7,801 nt of DNA from Campylobacterota bacterium (GTDB lineage Bacteria; Campylobacterota; Campylobacteria; Campylobacterales; Sulfurovaceae). Made by a program: the position numbers and the translations under genes. Location of the stretch: positions 1 through 7,801 of the forward strand of contig JAADEA010000009.1 of the NCBI GenBank assembly GCA_013153675.1, in the 5' to 3' direction. The notes beneath the pieces were generated by a model. That model was not told the DNA's origin, did not search any database, and worked only from the letters and a program-made list of their open reading frames with translations. Shown here piece by piece: positions 1 to 5,957 of the stretch; position 1 is the stretch's first letter, and each line of letters opens with the position of its first letter.

Positions 1-3
1 GTA

Positions 4-237
4 TTACTCTTGCCAAAAATCATATCTAATTTCATAGATTTTCTCCTTAAAGAGTAAAATAAAGGTAACTATAACTACAAATAAAAAATCCTCCAAGGCT
101 ATCTCTTTAAATGGAGGAAGAGAGGAAAAAGGAAGATACTCTCTAATATATCGAGCTATATAAAAGGTGGCTATTAAGATAATAATATCGCTAATAACTA
201 AAATAACTCTTTCTACAATTTTATCTTTTTTTCTCAT
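4..237 (-). pseudogene. N-terminal fragment of a WbaP-type polyprenyl-phosphate sugar transferase, early stop
   Basis: The reading frame gives 77 residues ending in TAA at 4-6. It shows two hydrophobic segments (about residues 8-30 and 48-64) and ends in YEIRYDFWQE. That layout, with an aromatic W-(E/Q)-E motif just after the second helix, is what I know from the start of undecaprenyl-phosphate galactose/glucose phosphotransferases, which are near 450-480 residues and have five membrane helices plus a catalytic C-terminal domain. Here the frame stops exactly where the next part should begin, so the gene is either broken (nonsense or frameshift) or continues in another frame beyond the window. 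ATG at 235-237 has a weak AAGAG element just upstream. It lies 88 bp downstream of moeA on the same strand. A genuine short two-helix membrane protein is the alternative. Family call is by motif recognition only. Confidence 0.55.
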
Positions 238-295
238 CTACTCTTAAAACTCATAAAAAATTTTACTCCAAACTCTATTTAATATTAATTATCTC

Positions 296-301
296 ATTAT
301 A
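296..301 (-). promoter_or_regulatory. Candidate -10 box for the sugar-transferase fragment
   Basis: The minus strand reads TATAAT here, about 58 bases before the ATG at 237, inside the 88-bp gap after moeA. The gap holds no hairpin that would end moeA transcription, so read-through from moeA is equally possible. A TATAAT hexamer is common by chance in DNA this AT-rich. Confidence 0.3.
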
Positions 302-325
302 GTTACATTTTTCTTACTCTTTGCT

Positions 326-1510
326 TTAGAGTAATACCACATCTATAATGCTATTTTTCTCTACTCTATCTATATTTTCATTAAAAATAGCAACTGCACT
401 GCTTTTTACTAAGGGCATAATCATTCCTGAACCATACTGATTATGGTTAAAAGGGAAAAAGATACCATCTTTTATATTACCTAATACAATATTGGCTCTT
501 CCTTTTTTAAGAGTTAACTCCTCTCCCATCTTTACTCTACACTCTTTAAATCTAAAAAACTTTGCCCCTTGCATCTTAAATATAGTAGGAATTCCAAGAA
601 GCAAAAAATTTAAGATGGCAGCTAGAGGATTACCCGGCAAAGCCATAATAAAACTTCTCTCCATTACCCCAAACATCGTTGGGTGTCCTGGCTTTACTCT
701 TACCCCTTCAAATAGGGCTCTAAAGCCATTCTCAATCAAAGCCCTTTTTGTAAAATCAGCATCTCCAACACTAACTCCACCTGTAGTAATAATTAAATCA
801 TACTCTCTTTTTAACTCTTTAAAAAACTCTTTGCTCTTTATAAAACTATCTTCTAATCTCCCTTTATATTCACTATCAAATCCAAAACTCTTTAGAGCCA
901 TTAAGATATTAATAGAGTTAATATTATATATCTCATCCTCATTTGCCTCCTCCCAAGGCTCTTTAACTTCACTTCCAGTAGCTACAATTGCAATCTTAAG
1001 AGGCTTAAATACCTCTATTGCACTAACTCCTTGAGAGGCTAAAAGAGCAATCTTAGCATAGGTTAAAATCTCTCCCTCTTTTAATAACAACTCACCTTTT
1101 TCTATCTCTTCCCCTTTTAATCTTATTGCATTTCCTCTCTTCACCTCCTTTTGTATATAGAGCATATCATCTTTTTGAATACAAAACTCTTTAGGAATAA
1201 TAGTATCTACATCAGATGGCACTTTAGCCCCTGTCATTATCTTATAACACTCTCTTTCTCCCAAAATTGGCTCTACACTCTCCCCTGCTAATATCTTTTT
1301 TACAACTCTTAAAGGGGTGTCTTTATCTTTATATCTAAATCCATATCCATCCATAGCAGAATTATTAAAAGGGGGAAGCGCTCTTTTTGCTCTAATATCA
1401 GTAGCTATTACTCTATTTAGACTATTAGAAAGGTTTACAATCTCTTTTTCTCTTATGCTCTTTGCTGCACTTAAAGCCACCTTCAGAGCCTCTTCAAAAT
1501 TTAATGCCAT
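326..1510 (-). CDS. moeA: Molybdopterin molybdenumtransferase MoeA
   Basis: MoeA inserts molybdate into adenylylated molybdopterin (MPT-AMP), the last step of molybdenum-cofactor synthesis, in the cytoplasm. The 394-residue protein matches the usual length near 400. Visible family motifs are PPFNNSAMDGYGFR (residues 46-59), the PTGA-like segment MTGAKVP (92-98), ATGSEV (177-182), the MoCF nucleotide/cofactor-binding stretch IITTGGVSVGD (240-250), VKPGHPTMFG (272-281) and LPGNPLAAI (291-299). A C-terminal barrel (about 320-394) closes the protein. I chose ATG at 1508-1510 because AAGAAGG sits 8 bases upstream and the protein then begins MALNFEEAL, as in relatives. An in-frame TTG at 1541-1543 would add 11 residues with no ribosome site. 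It reads away from the tRNA gene. A second Moco gene, moaC, lies about 2.2 kb to the right on the same strand, so the pathway genes are near each other but not one operon. Confidence 0.95.
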   Translation of the reverse strand: MALNFEEALKVALSAAKSIREKEIVNLSNSLNRVIATDIRAKRALPPFNNSAMDGYGFRYKDKDTPLRVVKKILAGESVEPILGERECYKIMTGAKVPSDVDTIIPKEFCIQKDDMLYIQKEVKRGNAIRLKGEEIEKGELLLKEGEILTYAKIALLASQGVSAIEVFKPLKIAIVATGSEVKEPWEEANEDEIYNINSINILMALKSFGFDSEYKGRLEDSFIKSKEFFKELKREYDLIITTGGVSVGDADFTKRALIENGFRALFEGVRVKPGHPTMFGVMERSFIMALPGNPLAAILNFLLLGIPTIFKMQGAKFFRFKECRVKMGEELTLKKGRANIVLGNIKDGIFFPFNHNQYGSGMIMPLVKSSAVAIFNENIDRVEKNSIIDVVLL

Positions 1511-1533
1511 TTTACCAACCTTCTTTTTACTAT

Positions 1534-1539
1534 ATTTTA
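1534..1539 (-). promoter_or_regulatory. Candidate -10 box for moeA
   Basis: The minus strand reads TTGGTAAAAT, with TAAAAT at 1534-1539. This would start RNA near 1527, leaving a leader of about 16 bases that still includes the AAGAAGG ribosome site. It would place the alternative TTG start upstream of the transcript, consistent with the ATG choice. Weak consensus. Confidence 0.3.
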
Positions 1540-1610
1540 CCAATTTTTAATAAAATATTAGATTTTTCAAAATATTTTTTTGGCTTTAATATTTATTTAA
1601 GTATTTTTTT

Positions 1611-1616
1611 TATACA
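1611..1616 (+). promoter_or_regulatory. Candidate -10 box for tRNA-Ser
   Basis: TATACA (in TATACAAT) follows a T-rich run at 1604-1610 and lies about 19 bases before the mature tRNA end. The T-rich tract in place of a -35 box is typical of Campylobacterota sigma-70 promoters. The rest of the 1511-1634 gap is AT-rich with no gene. Confidence 0.4.
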
Positions 1617-1634
1617 ATTTCAACCTACCAAAGA

Positions 1635-1725
1635 GGATAGGTGGGTGAGCTGGCTGAAACCACACCCCTGCTAAGGGTGCGTACCTTCACGGGTACCGCG
1701 GGTTCGAATCCCGCCCTATCCGCCA
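1635..1725 (+). tRNA. tRNA-Ser (anticodon GCT)
   Basis: A complete class II tRNA can be folded by eye. The acceptor stem is GGATAGG (1635-1641) with CCTATCC (1715-1721), then discriminator G and encoded CCA (1723-1725). The anticodon stem is CACCC (1663-1667) with GGGTG (1675-1679). The seven-base loop CTGCTAA carries anticodon GCT at 1670-1672, reading AGC and AGT serine codons. The long variable arm, GTACC (1681-1685) with GGTAC (1692-1696), is the serine hallmark. The T arm is GCGGG-TTCGAAT-CCCGC (1698-1714). It is markedly GC-richer than its surroundings. There is no clear terminator in the 155 bp that follow, and no repeat of its 3' end that would mark an integrated element. Confidence 0.97.
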
Positions 1726-1855
1726 TCATTTTTATACTCCCAATTCATAATGATACTTAATTTATCTTCTATAACATAATTTTTACCTCTAATATATTCT
1801 TCTCAAAGTTTTAAATTATGTCAAAATCATATTTCTATTATAATTTATTTTGTGA

Positions 1856-1861
1856 TATAAT
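1856..1861 (+). promoter_or_regulatory. Candidate -10 box for the minCDE operon
   Basis: TGTGATATAAT, with TATAAT at 1856-1861, is preceded by a T-rich tract. It predicts an RNA start near 1868, about 13 bases before the minC ATG at 1881. A second TATAAT lies at 1839-1844. A start here would exclude the upstream in-frame ATG at 1818 from the message. The gap 1726-1855 otherwise shows nothing recognisable. Confidence 0.5.
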
Positions 1862-1880
1862 CTTAGGAAAAAAGAGTAAT

Positions 1881-2417
1881 ATGAAAGTGAAGCAGTATAA
1901 TATTAAAGTATTTGAAATTGAAATTGACAATAAATTTGAGATTATCCAATTTATCCAAAAAAATATCACAATATTACAAAAATATCTAATTAATTTGAAA
2001 GGAGAAGTAGATGAAGAGATAGAGGATTTACTTAGACACTATAATATTTTATACACAAAAAATCTAACTATAGATGAAAAAAAGGGCTCCAAAGAGCAGA
2101 TTTCAACAACCAATCAACTAGAAGTTATGGATATGGTAATAAGAAGTGGGTGTGAGATAGTTGCTGAGGGTAGTTTAGTCTTTTTAAAGAGAATAAATAG
2201 CGGAGCTTTTATACATTGCGAAAGAAACTTTATAGCCTTAGATATTGTGGAAGGTATGGTGGTATGTAATGGGGATTTTATGTTAATAAAAGCTTCTAAT
2301 AAAGCAAAAATAATTTTTAATGGTTACGATATTACTGAACAGATAAATGATTATATAACATATAAGGTTAAGTTAAGAGATGATGAAATAGAAATAAAAG
2401 AGTATAAAGGAAATTAA
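1881..2417 (+). CDS. minC: Septum site-determining protein MinC (divergent)
   Basis: MinC inhibits FtsZ polymerisation away from midcell and is brought to the membrane by MinD. The 178-residue product has an N-terminal domain (about 1-70, beginning MKVKQYNIKVFEIEI) and, after a short linker, a C-terminal beta-helix domain (about 80-178) starting with RSGCEIVAEGSLV. RSGC (88-91) corresponds to the RSGQ MinD-binding motif of E. coli MinC. The usual later beta-helix motif with G-R-x-RG-x-AG is not recognisable; that part reads VVCNGDFMLIKASNKAKI. The protein is also shorter than the E. coli one (231). Identity rests on position before minD plus the RSG motif. ATG at 1881 is preferred over ATG at 1818 (which adds 21 residues without a ribosome site), because a purine-rich AAAGAG lies just upstream and a good -10 box falls between the two starts. 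It ends one base before minD. Confidence 0.85.
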   Translation: MKVKQYNIKVFEIEIDNKFEIIQFIQKNITILQKYLINLKGEVDEEIEDLLRHYNILYTKNLTIDEKKGSKEQISTTNQLEVMDMVIRSGCEIVAEGSLVFLKRINSGAFIHCERNFIALDIVEGMVVCNGDFMLIKASNKAKIIFNGYDITEQINDYITYKVKLRDDEIEIKEYKGN

Positions 2418-2418
2418 A

Positions 2419-3234
2419 ATGGGATTAGTTTTTGCAGTAATTAGTGGTAAGGGTGGAGTTGGAAAGACTACTACTTCAGCAAATTTAAGTCTTGGCACTG
2501 CGCTAGAGGGTAAAAAGAGCGTTGTAGTAGATTTTGATATAGGACAAAGAAATTTAGATATGATTTTAGGGCTAGAAAATAGAGTAGTATATGATATAAC
2601 CCATGTAATGGATGGAGAGGCAACCCTTCAACAAGCACTAATTAAAGATAAAAGAGTAGATAATCTATTTTTTTTAGCAGCCTCTCAAACAAAAGATAAA
2701 TCTGTATTGAATAAAGATAAAGTAAAGACCTTAATTGAGCAACTAAAAACCGAATTTGATTATATATTTTTAGACTCTCCAGCTGGAATTGAGAGTGGAT
2801 TTGAACATACTATTCTGTATGCCGATTATGTAATTGTGGTTGTTAATCCAGAAGTATCTTCAATTAGAGATGCTGATAGAGTAATAGGATTAGTTGATGC
2901 AAAGAGCCAAAAGGCAAAAAATGGAAAAGAGGTAGAAAAGCTCTTAATTATTAATAGAATAGACCCAGAGTTGATAAAAAAAGAGGAGATGTTAGCAATT
3001 AATGATATCTTAGAGATTTTATCTATTAAACTTTTAGGAAAGGTGCCAGAAGATAAAAAAGTAATTGATGCTTCAAATACTGGAAAGCCAGTTATCTTAA
3101 ATGAGAAGTCTCCAGCAGGAGCAGCCTATAAGAGAATAGCTCAACGTTTAACTGGAAAAGAGGTTCCATTTGAAGATGTAGAGTTTATACAAAATAAAAA
3201 TATCTTTACTAAATTAGCAGGATTGTTCAAATGA
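2419..3234 (+). CDS. minD: Septum site-determining ATPase MinD
   Basis: MinD is a membrane-associated ATPase that dimerises with ATP, carries MinC to the membrane and is released by MinE-stimulated hydrolysis, giving pole-to-pole oscillation. The 271-residue length is typical. The deviant Walker A motif GKGGVGKTT (10-18) has signature Lys11 and Lys16. The switch region VVDFDIGQRNLD lies at 36-47, and Walker B FLDSPAG at 117-123. The C-terminal NIFTKLAGLFK (261-271) is the amphipathic membrane-targeting helix. This helix and the minC/minE neighbours separate it from the flagellar paralogue FlhG. AAAGG at 2406-2410 serves as ribosome site, 8 bases before ATG. Its stop overlaps the minE start (ATGA, 3231-3234), which suggests coupled translation. 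Confidence 0.97.
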   Translation: MGLVFAVISGKGGVGKTTTSANLSLGTALEGKKSVVVDFDIGQRNLDMILGLENRVVYDITHVMDGEATLQQALIKDKRVDNLFFLAASQTKDKSVLNKDKVKTLIEQLKTEFDYIFLDSPAGIESGFEHTILYADYVIVVVNPEVSSIRDADRVIGLVDAKSQKAKNGKEVEKLLIINRIDPELIKKEEMLAINDILEILSIKLLGKVPEDKKVIDASNTGKPVILNEKSPAGAAYKRIAQRLTGKEVPFEDVEFIQNKNIFTKLAGLFK

Positions 3235-3473
3235 GTTGGCTAAAAAAGCTATTTGGTAAAGAGAAAAAGAGTGCTAATATTGCAAAAGATAGACTCTTAA
3301 TAGCAATTGCTACTGATAGAGCCAACAATATTACTCCTCATATGGAAAAGATGAGAGCTGATATTATTAATGTATTAAGAAAATATATCCAAATTACTGA
3401 TATCCAAATCTCTAAAAAAGAGAAAGATAATATAGACCTTTTAGAGATAGATGTAATTATAAAAAAGGAGTAG
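3231..3473 (+). CDS. minE: Cell division topological specificity factor MinE
   Basis: MinE activates the MinD ATPase and restricts the MinC/MinD inhibitor to the poles. The 80-residue product has the family layout: N-terminal amphipathic membrane anchor MSWLKKLFGKEKK (1-13), anti-MinCD helix/strand AKDRLLIAIATDR (18-30), then a topological-specificity domain (about 35-80) rich in beta-forming residues such as LLEIDVII. The start codon lies inside the minD stop, and no separate ribosome site is needed. It is the last gene of the operon and ends one base before the stop codon of the opposing ybeD gene, leaving no space for a terminator between them. Confidence 0.95.
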   Translation: MSWLKKLFGKEKKSANIAKDRLLIAIATDRANNITPHMEKMRADIINVLRKYIQITDIQISKKEKDNIDLLEIDVIIKKE

Positions 3474-3474
3474 A

Positions 3475-3729
3475 TTAAAATACATAATCTACATCCTTAT
3501 GGTCTCCAAAGTTTTTATAAAGATTATCTCTTTCCTCTTCAGTCTCTACTTCACATTTAGCTCTATAGCTACTAAACTTTCCATTTTTTGAGACTTTACT
3601 AAATGAAAAGGTGTGCTCTTTATCTTTTAGAACCTCTTTAATAGCATCTTCAATTTTATCTTTATCTCGTCCAATAATAGTAAACTCCCAATCTCTTGGA
3701 TATGTTAATTTTTTCTCTTTATTCTCCAT
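3475..3729 (-). CDS. ybeD: DUF493 / YbeD (HP0495-like) small protein
   Basis: The 84-residue product fits the DUF493 family, known from E. coli YbeD (87 residues) and H. pylori HP0495, whose fold resembles ACT-like regulatory domains; its biochemical role is not established. Family features are [11 protein letters not shown] near the start, a D-K-I-E-D-A-I helix and a closing [10 protein letters not shown] segment equivalent to the usual H-x-x-V. ATG at 3727-3729 is chosen because AAAGGAG sits six bases upstream and the protein then has family length. The longer in-frame start at 3840 would lie wholly inside moaC. It overlaps the end of moaC by 11 bp, so it is the second gene of a moaC-ybeD operon. 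It converges on minE with one base between stops. I see no link to cofactor synthesis beyond position. Confidence 0.88.
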   Translation of the reverse strand: MENKEKKLTYPRDWEFTIIGRDKDKIEDAIKEVLKDKEHTFSFSKVSKNGKFSSYRAKCEVETEEERDNLYKNFGDHKDVDYVF

Positions 3730-4216
3730 CTCTATCTCCTTTATTTTCTCTAATAAAATCTCCACTCTTACCGCCACTCTTTTTCTCAAGTTGAATTGGC
3801 CCAATAACCATACTCTTATCAATTGCTTTGAGCATATCATAAATGGTTAAAAGGCCAACGCTAACAGCTGTTAGAGCTTCCATTTCAACTCCAGTCTTTC
3901 CGACTAGTTTTGCTGTTGCTATAATTTTAAATCCTGGAAGATTAGGAAGCTCTAGCGTCTCTATTTTAACAGAAGTTAACATTAATGGATGACACATAGG
4001 TATCAAATCTGAAGTCTTTTTTGCTCCGCAAATGGCAGCAATAACTGCTGTTTGGAGCACTGGCCCCTTTTTTGTTCTATTTTGAACTACTGCTTCAAAA
4101 GCCTCTTTTGATACCTTTATAACTCCGCTTGCAACTGCTACTCTTTGGGTATTATCTTTTAAAGAAACATCTACCATTTTTGGTAAATTATTCTCATCTA
4201 TATGTGTTAGTTCCAT
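3719..4216 (-). CDS. moaC: Cyclic pyranopterin monophosphate synthase MoaC
   Basis: MoaC converts the MoaA product 3',8-cyclo-7,8-dihydro-GTP to cyclic pyranopterin monophosphate, the first stable intermediate of molybdenum-cofactor synthesis. The 165-residue length is normal. Key motifs are MVDVSLK (14-20), LIPMCHPL with His76, [17 protein letters not shown] (105-121) and YDMLKAIDK with Asp127 and Lys130, equivalent to the catalytic Asp128/Lys131 pair of the E. coli enzyme, followed by a C-terminal KSGGKSG (146-152). The start at 4214-4216 has AAAAGG six bases upstream and gives the usual MELTHIDE beginning. It is transcribed divergently from ccoG and overlaps ybeD at its end. Together with moeA it covers an early and the final stage of the same pathway. 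Confidence 0.96.
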   Translation of the reverse strand: MELTHIDENNLPKMVDVSLKDNTQRVAVASGVIKVSKEAFEAVVQNRTKKGPVLQTAVIAAICGAKKTSDLIPMCHPLMLTSVKIETLELPNLPGFKIIATAKLVGKTGVEMEALTAVSVGLLTIYDMLKAIDKSMVIGPIQLEKKSGGKSGDFIRENKGDRDGE

Positions 4217-4244
4217 AAACTACCTTTTTAGAAATTTGAGTAAT

Positions 4245-4250
4245 ATTTTA
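4245..4250 (-). promoter_or_regulatory. Candidate -10 box for moaC
   Basis: The minus strand reads TGTGCTAAAAT, with TAAAAT at 4245-4250. This predicts a start near 4238 and a leader of about 21 bases that contains the AAAAGG ribosome site. It is better placed for moaC than the TATAAT copies further right. Confidence 0.4.
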
Positions 4251-4284
4251 GCACATTAATAATGATTTTTTAAGTAAGATAGTA

Positions 4285-4297
4285 TATAATGATTATA
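4285..4297. promoter_or_regulatory. Palindrome TATAATGATTATA, candidate Fur-family operator
   Basis: A perfect 13-bp palindrome about a central G lies in the moaC-ccoG divergent region. It equals the core of the Bacillus PerR box (TTATAATNATTATAA) except for the outer bases, and resembles a Fur 7-1-7 box. It sits upstream of both genes' candidate -10 boxes. The pattern is seen; the binding protein is inference. In AT-rich DNA such palindromes also occur by chance. Confidence 0.35.
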
Positions 4298-4303
4298 CAA
4301 TAA

Positions 4304-4338
4304 ACTTATTATAACCATAATTTATAGTTATAATAAGT
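4304..4338. repeat. Perfect 12-bp inverted repeat between moaC and ccoG
   Basis: ACTTATTATAAC (4304-4315) and its exact complement GTTATAATAAGT (4327-4338) flank an 11-base spacer. Each arm contains TATAAT reading outward: minus strand at 4308-4313 toward moaC, plus strand at 4329-4334 toward ccoG. There is no T-run after it, and it stands before rather than after genes, so a divergent promoter or operator fits better than a terminator. Confidence 0.7.
4329..4334 (+). promoter_or_regulatory. Candidate -10 box for ccoG
   Basis: TATAAT within the right arm of the inverted repeat predicts a start near 4341 and a leader of about 22 bases before the ccoG ATG at 4363, including the AAAGGA ribosome site at 4351-4356. 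Confidence 0.45.
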
Positions 4339-4362
4339 AAAAATTTAGTTAAAGGAATTGAG

Positions 4363-5790
4363 ATGTCTAAAAAAAGCGAATATCTAAAGGGATGGATTCC
4401 TTATAGAATAAAGCGCTACTGGGCCTATATTGCAATTACTATTATTGCTTTAGTTTTGCCATGGATAAAAATTAATGATAACCACTTTTTTTTATTAAAC
4501 TTTGATAAGAAGCAGCTACATTTTCTATTTACCCGTTTTGATATGCAAGAGCTATATATTATGCCATTTTTATTGATGCTTCTATTTTTAGGGATATTTG
4601 CATTAACTGCGCTTGCTGGAAGAGCTTGGTGTGGATGGGCGTGTCCTCAAACAATTTTTAGAGTAATATATAGAGATTTGCTAGAGACAAAGCTTCTTAA
4701 GTTAAGAAGGTCAATTAAAAATAAACAAAAGGAGCCAGATTATAGCAAGCATCGTGGAAAGCAAATTATTGCAATATTAATTTGGTCTATTCTAGCCTTT
4801 ATTGCGGCAGCTGATTTTATGTGGTATTTTGTGCCGCCTGAGACATTTTTTGAGTATCTAAAAAATCCAAGTGAACATACCATTATGATTGGGTTTGTTA
4901 TTGGAATTGCTCTATTTTTAATTGCAGATATTGTATTTATTAAAGAGAATTTTTGTATCTATATCTGTCCATATAGCCGCGTTCAATCAGTTCTTTATGA
5001 TGAAGATACTCTAATGGCAGTATATGACCCAATTAGAGGAGGACATATCTATGAGGGGCATGGAAATGAGAGAAGAAAAGTAGTAAATAGTGAAAAGGAG
5101 CTTCGCCAAAGAGAGCCTGATAGTGAGTGTACGATGTGTGAGAGTTGTGTTAGAGTATGTCCAACTCATATTGATATTAGAAAGGGTCTGCAGCTTGAGT
5201 GTATTAACTGCCTTGAGTGTGTTGATGCTTGTACGGTTGTGATGGGGAATTTAGGAAAGCCAAGTTTAGTGCAGTGGTCAAGTGAGAGAGAGACTGAAAA
5301 GCATGAAGGAAAGACTAGGATATTTAGACCAAAGATTATTGGCTATTTTGGAGTTTTAGCAGTTGTATTGATTATGCTATTTGTAATGGGCTCAAAAAAA
5401 GAGCATATGTTATTAAATATTAATAAAGATACAAGGCTTTATAAAGTATTGCCAGATGGGAGTGTAGAAAATACCTATACAGGACTATTTCAAAATACTG
5501 ATACTAAACGACACACTTACTACTTTAGTGTTGATAATGAAAATATCGAAATAGTTCAACCAAGTGAGCCATTTAGTATTGCTCCAAGAGGAAAGAGAAA
5601 GAAGAGCATTGTATTAAGAGCTAAAAAGCCATTAGTTGAGAATGCAAAGAGTGATGTATCTATCCCAATTACTATTAATGCATATGCAGTAGATGATAAA
5701 GAGAGAATTAATATTAAAAGAAAAGCGGTATTTATCTATCCATCTAAAAAGCATCTTGAAGAGAAGCTTCAGCAGTTAAAGAATAGATAA
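4363..5790 (+). CDS. ccoG: Cytochrome c oxidase accessory protein CcoG (FixG/RdxA)
   Basis: CcoG is a membrane polyferredoxin needed for assembly of cbb3-type cytochrome c oxidase; work in Rhodobacter links it to reduction of Cu(II) for the CuB centre. The 475-residue product has five hydrophobic segments (about 19-35, 64-86, 135-157, 173-193, 324-343). Cysteine pairs flank membrane helices: CGWAC (90-94, followed by PQTIFR) and CIYIC (198-202, followed by PYSRVQ). Two 4Fe-4S ferredoxin motifs lie between helices 4 and 5, with Cys256/259/262/266 and Cys280/283/286/290. Residues about 345-475 form the immunoglobulin-like FixG C-terminal domain. AAAGGA lies 6 bases before ATG. In many proteobacteria it sits in ccoGHIS next to ccoNOQP. 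Here it stands alone, divergent from moaC and followed by a terminator hairpin, so the oxidase genes must be elsewhere. It implies a microaerobic respiratory chain. Confidence 0.96.
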   Translation: MSKKSEYLKGWIPYRIKRYWAYIAITIIALVLPWIKINDNHFFLLNFDKKQLHFLFTRFDMQELYIMPFLLMLLFLGIFALTALAGRAWCGWACPQTIFRVIYRDLLETKLLKLRRSIKNKQKEPDYSKHRGKQIIAILIWSILAFIAAADFMWYFVPPETFFEYLKNPSEHTIMIGFVIGIALFLIADIVFIKENFCIYICPYSRVQSVLYDEDTLMAVYDPIRGGHIYEGHGNERRKVVNSEKELRQREPDSECTMCESCVRVCPTHIDIRKGLQLECINCLECVDACTVVMGNLGKPSLVQWSSERETEKHEGKTRIFRPKIIGYFGVLAVVLIMLFVMGSKKEHMLLNINKDTRLYKVLPDGSVENTYTGLFQNTDTKRHTYYFSVDNENIEIVQPSEPFSIAPRGKRKKSIVLRAKKPLVENAKSDVSIPITINAYAVDDKERINIKRKAVFIYPSKKHLEEKLQQLKNR

Positions 5791-5798
5791 TCTTTCTC

Positions 5799-5814
5799 CT
5801 TCCCACTTGGGAAG
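5799..5814 (+). other. Small hairpin overlapping the ccoG terminator
   Basis: CTTCCC (5799-5804) pairs with GGGAAG (5809-5814) around ACTT, just after the ccoG stop. Its last three bases are also the first three of the following hairpin, so the two stems compete. It is the most GC-rich stem in the gap. Confidence 0.5.
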
Positions 5815-5837
5815 TATTACAAAAAGTAATACTTTTT
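5812..5837 (+). terminator. Rho-independent terminator after ccoG
   Basis: AAGTATTAC (5812-5820) and GTAATACTT (5826-5834) form a perfect 9-bp stem with an AAAAA loop, running into a T-run (5833-5837). The stem is AT-rich and so not very stable, but placement 21 bases after the stop and the T-run fit termination of ccoG. Confidence 0.65.
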
Positions 5838-5851
5838 AAAACACTTTTTTA

Positions 5852-5857
5852 TATAAT
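5852..5857 (+). promoter_or_regulatory. Upstream candidate -10 box in the ccoG-tpx gap
   Basis: TATAAT follows a run of T (5845-5850) and predicts a start near 5864, directly before the 17-bp palindrome at 5867. It would give a tpx leader of about 125 bases or a short separate RNA. Confidence 0.35.
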
Positions 5858-5866
5858 TAGGTAAAA

Positions 5867-5883
5867 TGTTTCTAAAAGAAACA
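5867..5883. promoter_or_regulatory. 17-bp palindrome upstream of tpx, possible operator
   Basis: TGTTTCT (5867-5873) and AGAAACA (5877-5883) are perfect 7-bp complements around AAA. It lies about 105 bases before the tpx start and immediately after a predicted transcription start, a place where a repressor would block initiation. No known operator consensus was recognised. Confidence 0.35.
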
Positions 5884-5951
5884 AAAATAATATTTTGAAA
5901 TTTTGAAATAGTTTTTTCTATTAATCAAGAGTTTTTTTATCCGATTTAGGT

Positions 5952-5957
5952 TATACT
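5952..5957 (+). promoter_or_regulatory. Candidate -10 box for tpx
   Basis: TATACT lies about 18 bases downstream of a run of T (5932-5938) and predicts a start near 5964, giving a leader of about 26 bases containing AAAAGGA (5977-5983). It is the better placed of the two -10 candidates for tpx. Confidence 0.5.

Noticed and set aside
1..337. Ten-base inverted match: bases 1-10 are the complement of bases 328-337 (AGAGTAATAC)
   Set aside because: It sits at the truncated gene and the moeA stop and might suggest a deletion boundary, but ten bases in AT-rich DNA is expected by chance and the left side is cut off by the window.
492..1034. Long plus-strand open frame of 180 codons opposite moeA
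   Set aside because: It lies wholly antisense to a clear moeA, has low-complexity Ser/Leu-rich composition, and no family motif or ribosome site.
1317..1674. Plus-strand open frames across the moeA start and the tRNA
   Set aside because: They are antisense to moeA or run into the tRNA-Ser gene; nothing in the translations looks like a protein.
1635..1725. tRNA-Ser as an integration site for a mobile element
   Set aside because: No integrase, no direct repeat of the tRNA 3' end nearby, and the following genes are housekeeping (minCDE).
1818..1880. Upstream ATG start for minC adding 21 residues
   Set aside because: No ribosome site, the added residues do not resemble MinC, and the best -10 box lies between the two starts.
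2419..3234. FlhG/YlxH-type flagellar ATPase instead of MinD
   Set aside because: The C-terminal amphipathic helix and adjacent minC and minE fit MinD; there is no FlhF-activating N-terminal extension.
3730..3840. Longer ybeD start inside moaC
   Set aside because: The extra 37 residues are a frame-shifted reading of moaC; AAAGGAG before the ATG at 3729 decides the start.
3611..3850. Plus-strand open frame opposite ybeD and moaC
   Set aside because: Antisense shadow of two well-supported genes, serine/leucine-rich with no motif.
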